Source: Streptomyces inusitatus
Lineage (GTDB): Bacteria > Actinomycetota > Actinomycetes > Streptomycetales > Streptomycetaceae
Direction: 5' to 3'
Length of the DNA stretch: 64,000 nt
NCBI RefSeq assembly: GCF_014651115.1
Contig: NZ_BMWG01000030.1
Coordinates: 16,788 to 80,787, forward strand
Part shown: one piece after another, positions 63,931 to 64,000 of the stretch
How the letters are laid out: each line of letters begins with the position of its first letter
How positions within the stretch are numbered: position 1 is the first letter of the stretch
Translations under genes and position numbers: made by a program
The notes under the pieces: generated by a model
Database searches by the model: none
Told to the model about the DNA's origin: nothing
What the model saw: only the letters and a program-made list of their open reading frames with translations

Positions 63931-64000
63931 CGGGCGGGCGGGGCGGGGGGGCAAGGGGTTCAGGGGGGGAAACGCCGGGGCCCCCCGGCCCAGGCGGGGG

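Overview
The window is very GC-rich chromosomal DNA with near-universal G/C third codon positions, GTG/TTG starts alongside ATG, many 4-base ATGA/GTGA gene overlaps, and 19-bp DmdR/IdeR-type iron boxes. Together with purine-catabolism, RsbW-like kinase, DUF2637 and NRPS genes this points to a Streptomyces or close relative. I see no insertion sequence, integrase, CRISPR array, tRNA or rRNA.

Region 1 (1-5.4 kb) is a catechol siderophore locus. A FecCD permease (cut by the left edge) diverges from dhbA-dhbC-dhbE-dhbB (2,3-dihydroxybenzoate synthesis and activation), with two iron boxes between them. The isochorismatase lacks an aryl-carrier domain and no matching NRPS follows on the right. Region 2 (5.5-11.4 kb) holds a three-gene set (membrane protein, VWA/solute-binding lipoprotein, anchored binding protein), an unknown gene and a methyltransferase. 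Region 3 (11.4-18.3 kb) is a xanthine dehydrogenase operon (XdhC-like maturation factor, Mo, 2Fe-2S and FAD subunits) divergent from a PucR regulator. Region 4 (18.5-22.4 kb) is an FbpABC-type ferric iron importer with an iron box inside its promoter. Region 5 (22.4-25.6 kb) has a TetR/hydrolase pair and two methyltransferases.

Region 6 (25.7-40.7 kb) is the most interesting part. Read right to left, it encodes a complete FecB-FecD-FecD-FepC metallophore importer, a 47-residue peptide, and a TOMM-type RiPP maturation set: leader-binding protein, CocE/NonD hydrolase, YcaO cyclodehydratase, SagB-like dehydrogenase. Two ABC half-transporters follow. Two sites resembling the actinobacterial zinc-uptake regulator (Zur) operator occur here. 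One lies between the -35 and -10 of a promoter driving the peptide operon, and the other lies between fecB and a divergent beta-propeller gene. I infer a zinc-responsive RiPP metallophore system: make, modify, possibly export, and re-import an azole-containing peptide. The peptide has three Ser/Thr alternating with other residues beside His, and no Cys.

Region 7 (40.7-57.2 kb) is mostly housekeeping and regulatory: GntR regulator, iron-box-controlled FhuF-like reductase, DUF2637 protein, anti-sigma kinase, PoxB-like enzyme, PP2C-like protein, LuxR/TrmB-like regulator, GDSL hydrolase, flavin/F420-type oxidoreductase, RsgA, cupin, AraC regulator, HD hydrolase and a DJ-1/PfpI protein. Region 8 (57.4-64 kb) has a single-module NRPS (C-A-PCP-TE) whose adenylation domain has lost the A3 and A10 core motifs, preceded by a 13-codon ORF that overlaps its start, then a secreted beta-helix protein and an O-methyltransferase-like gene.
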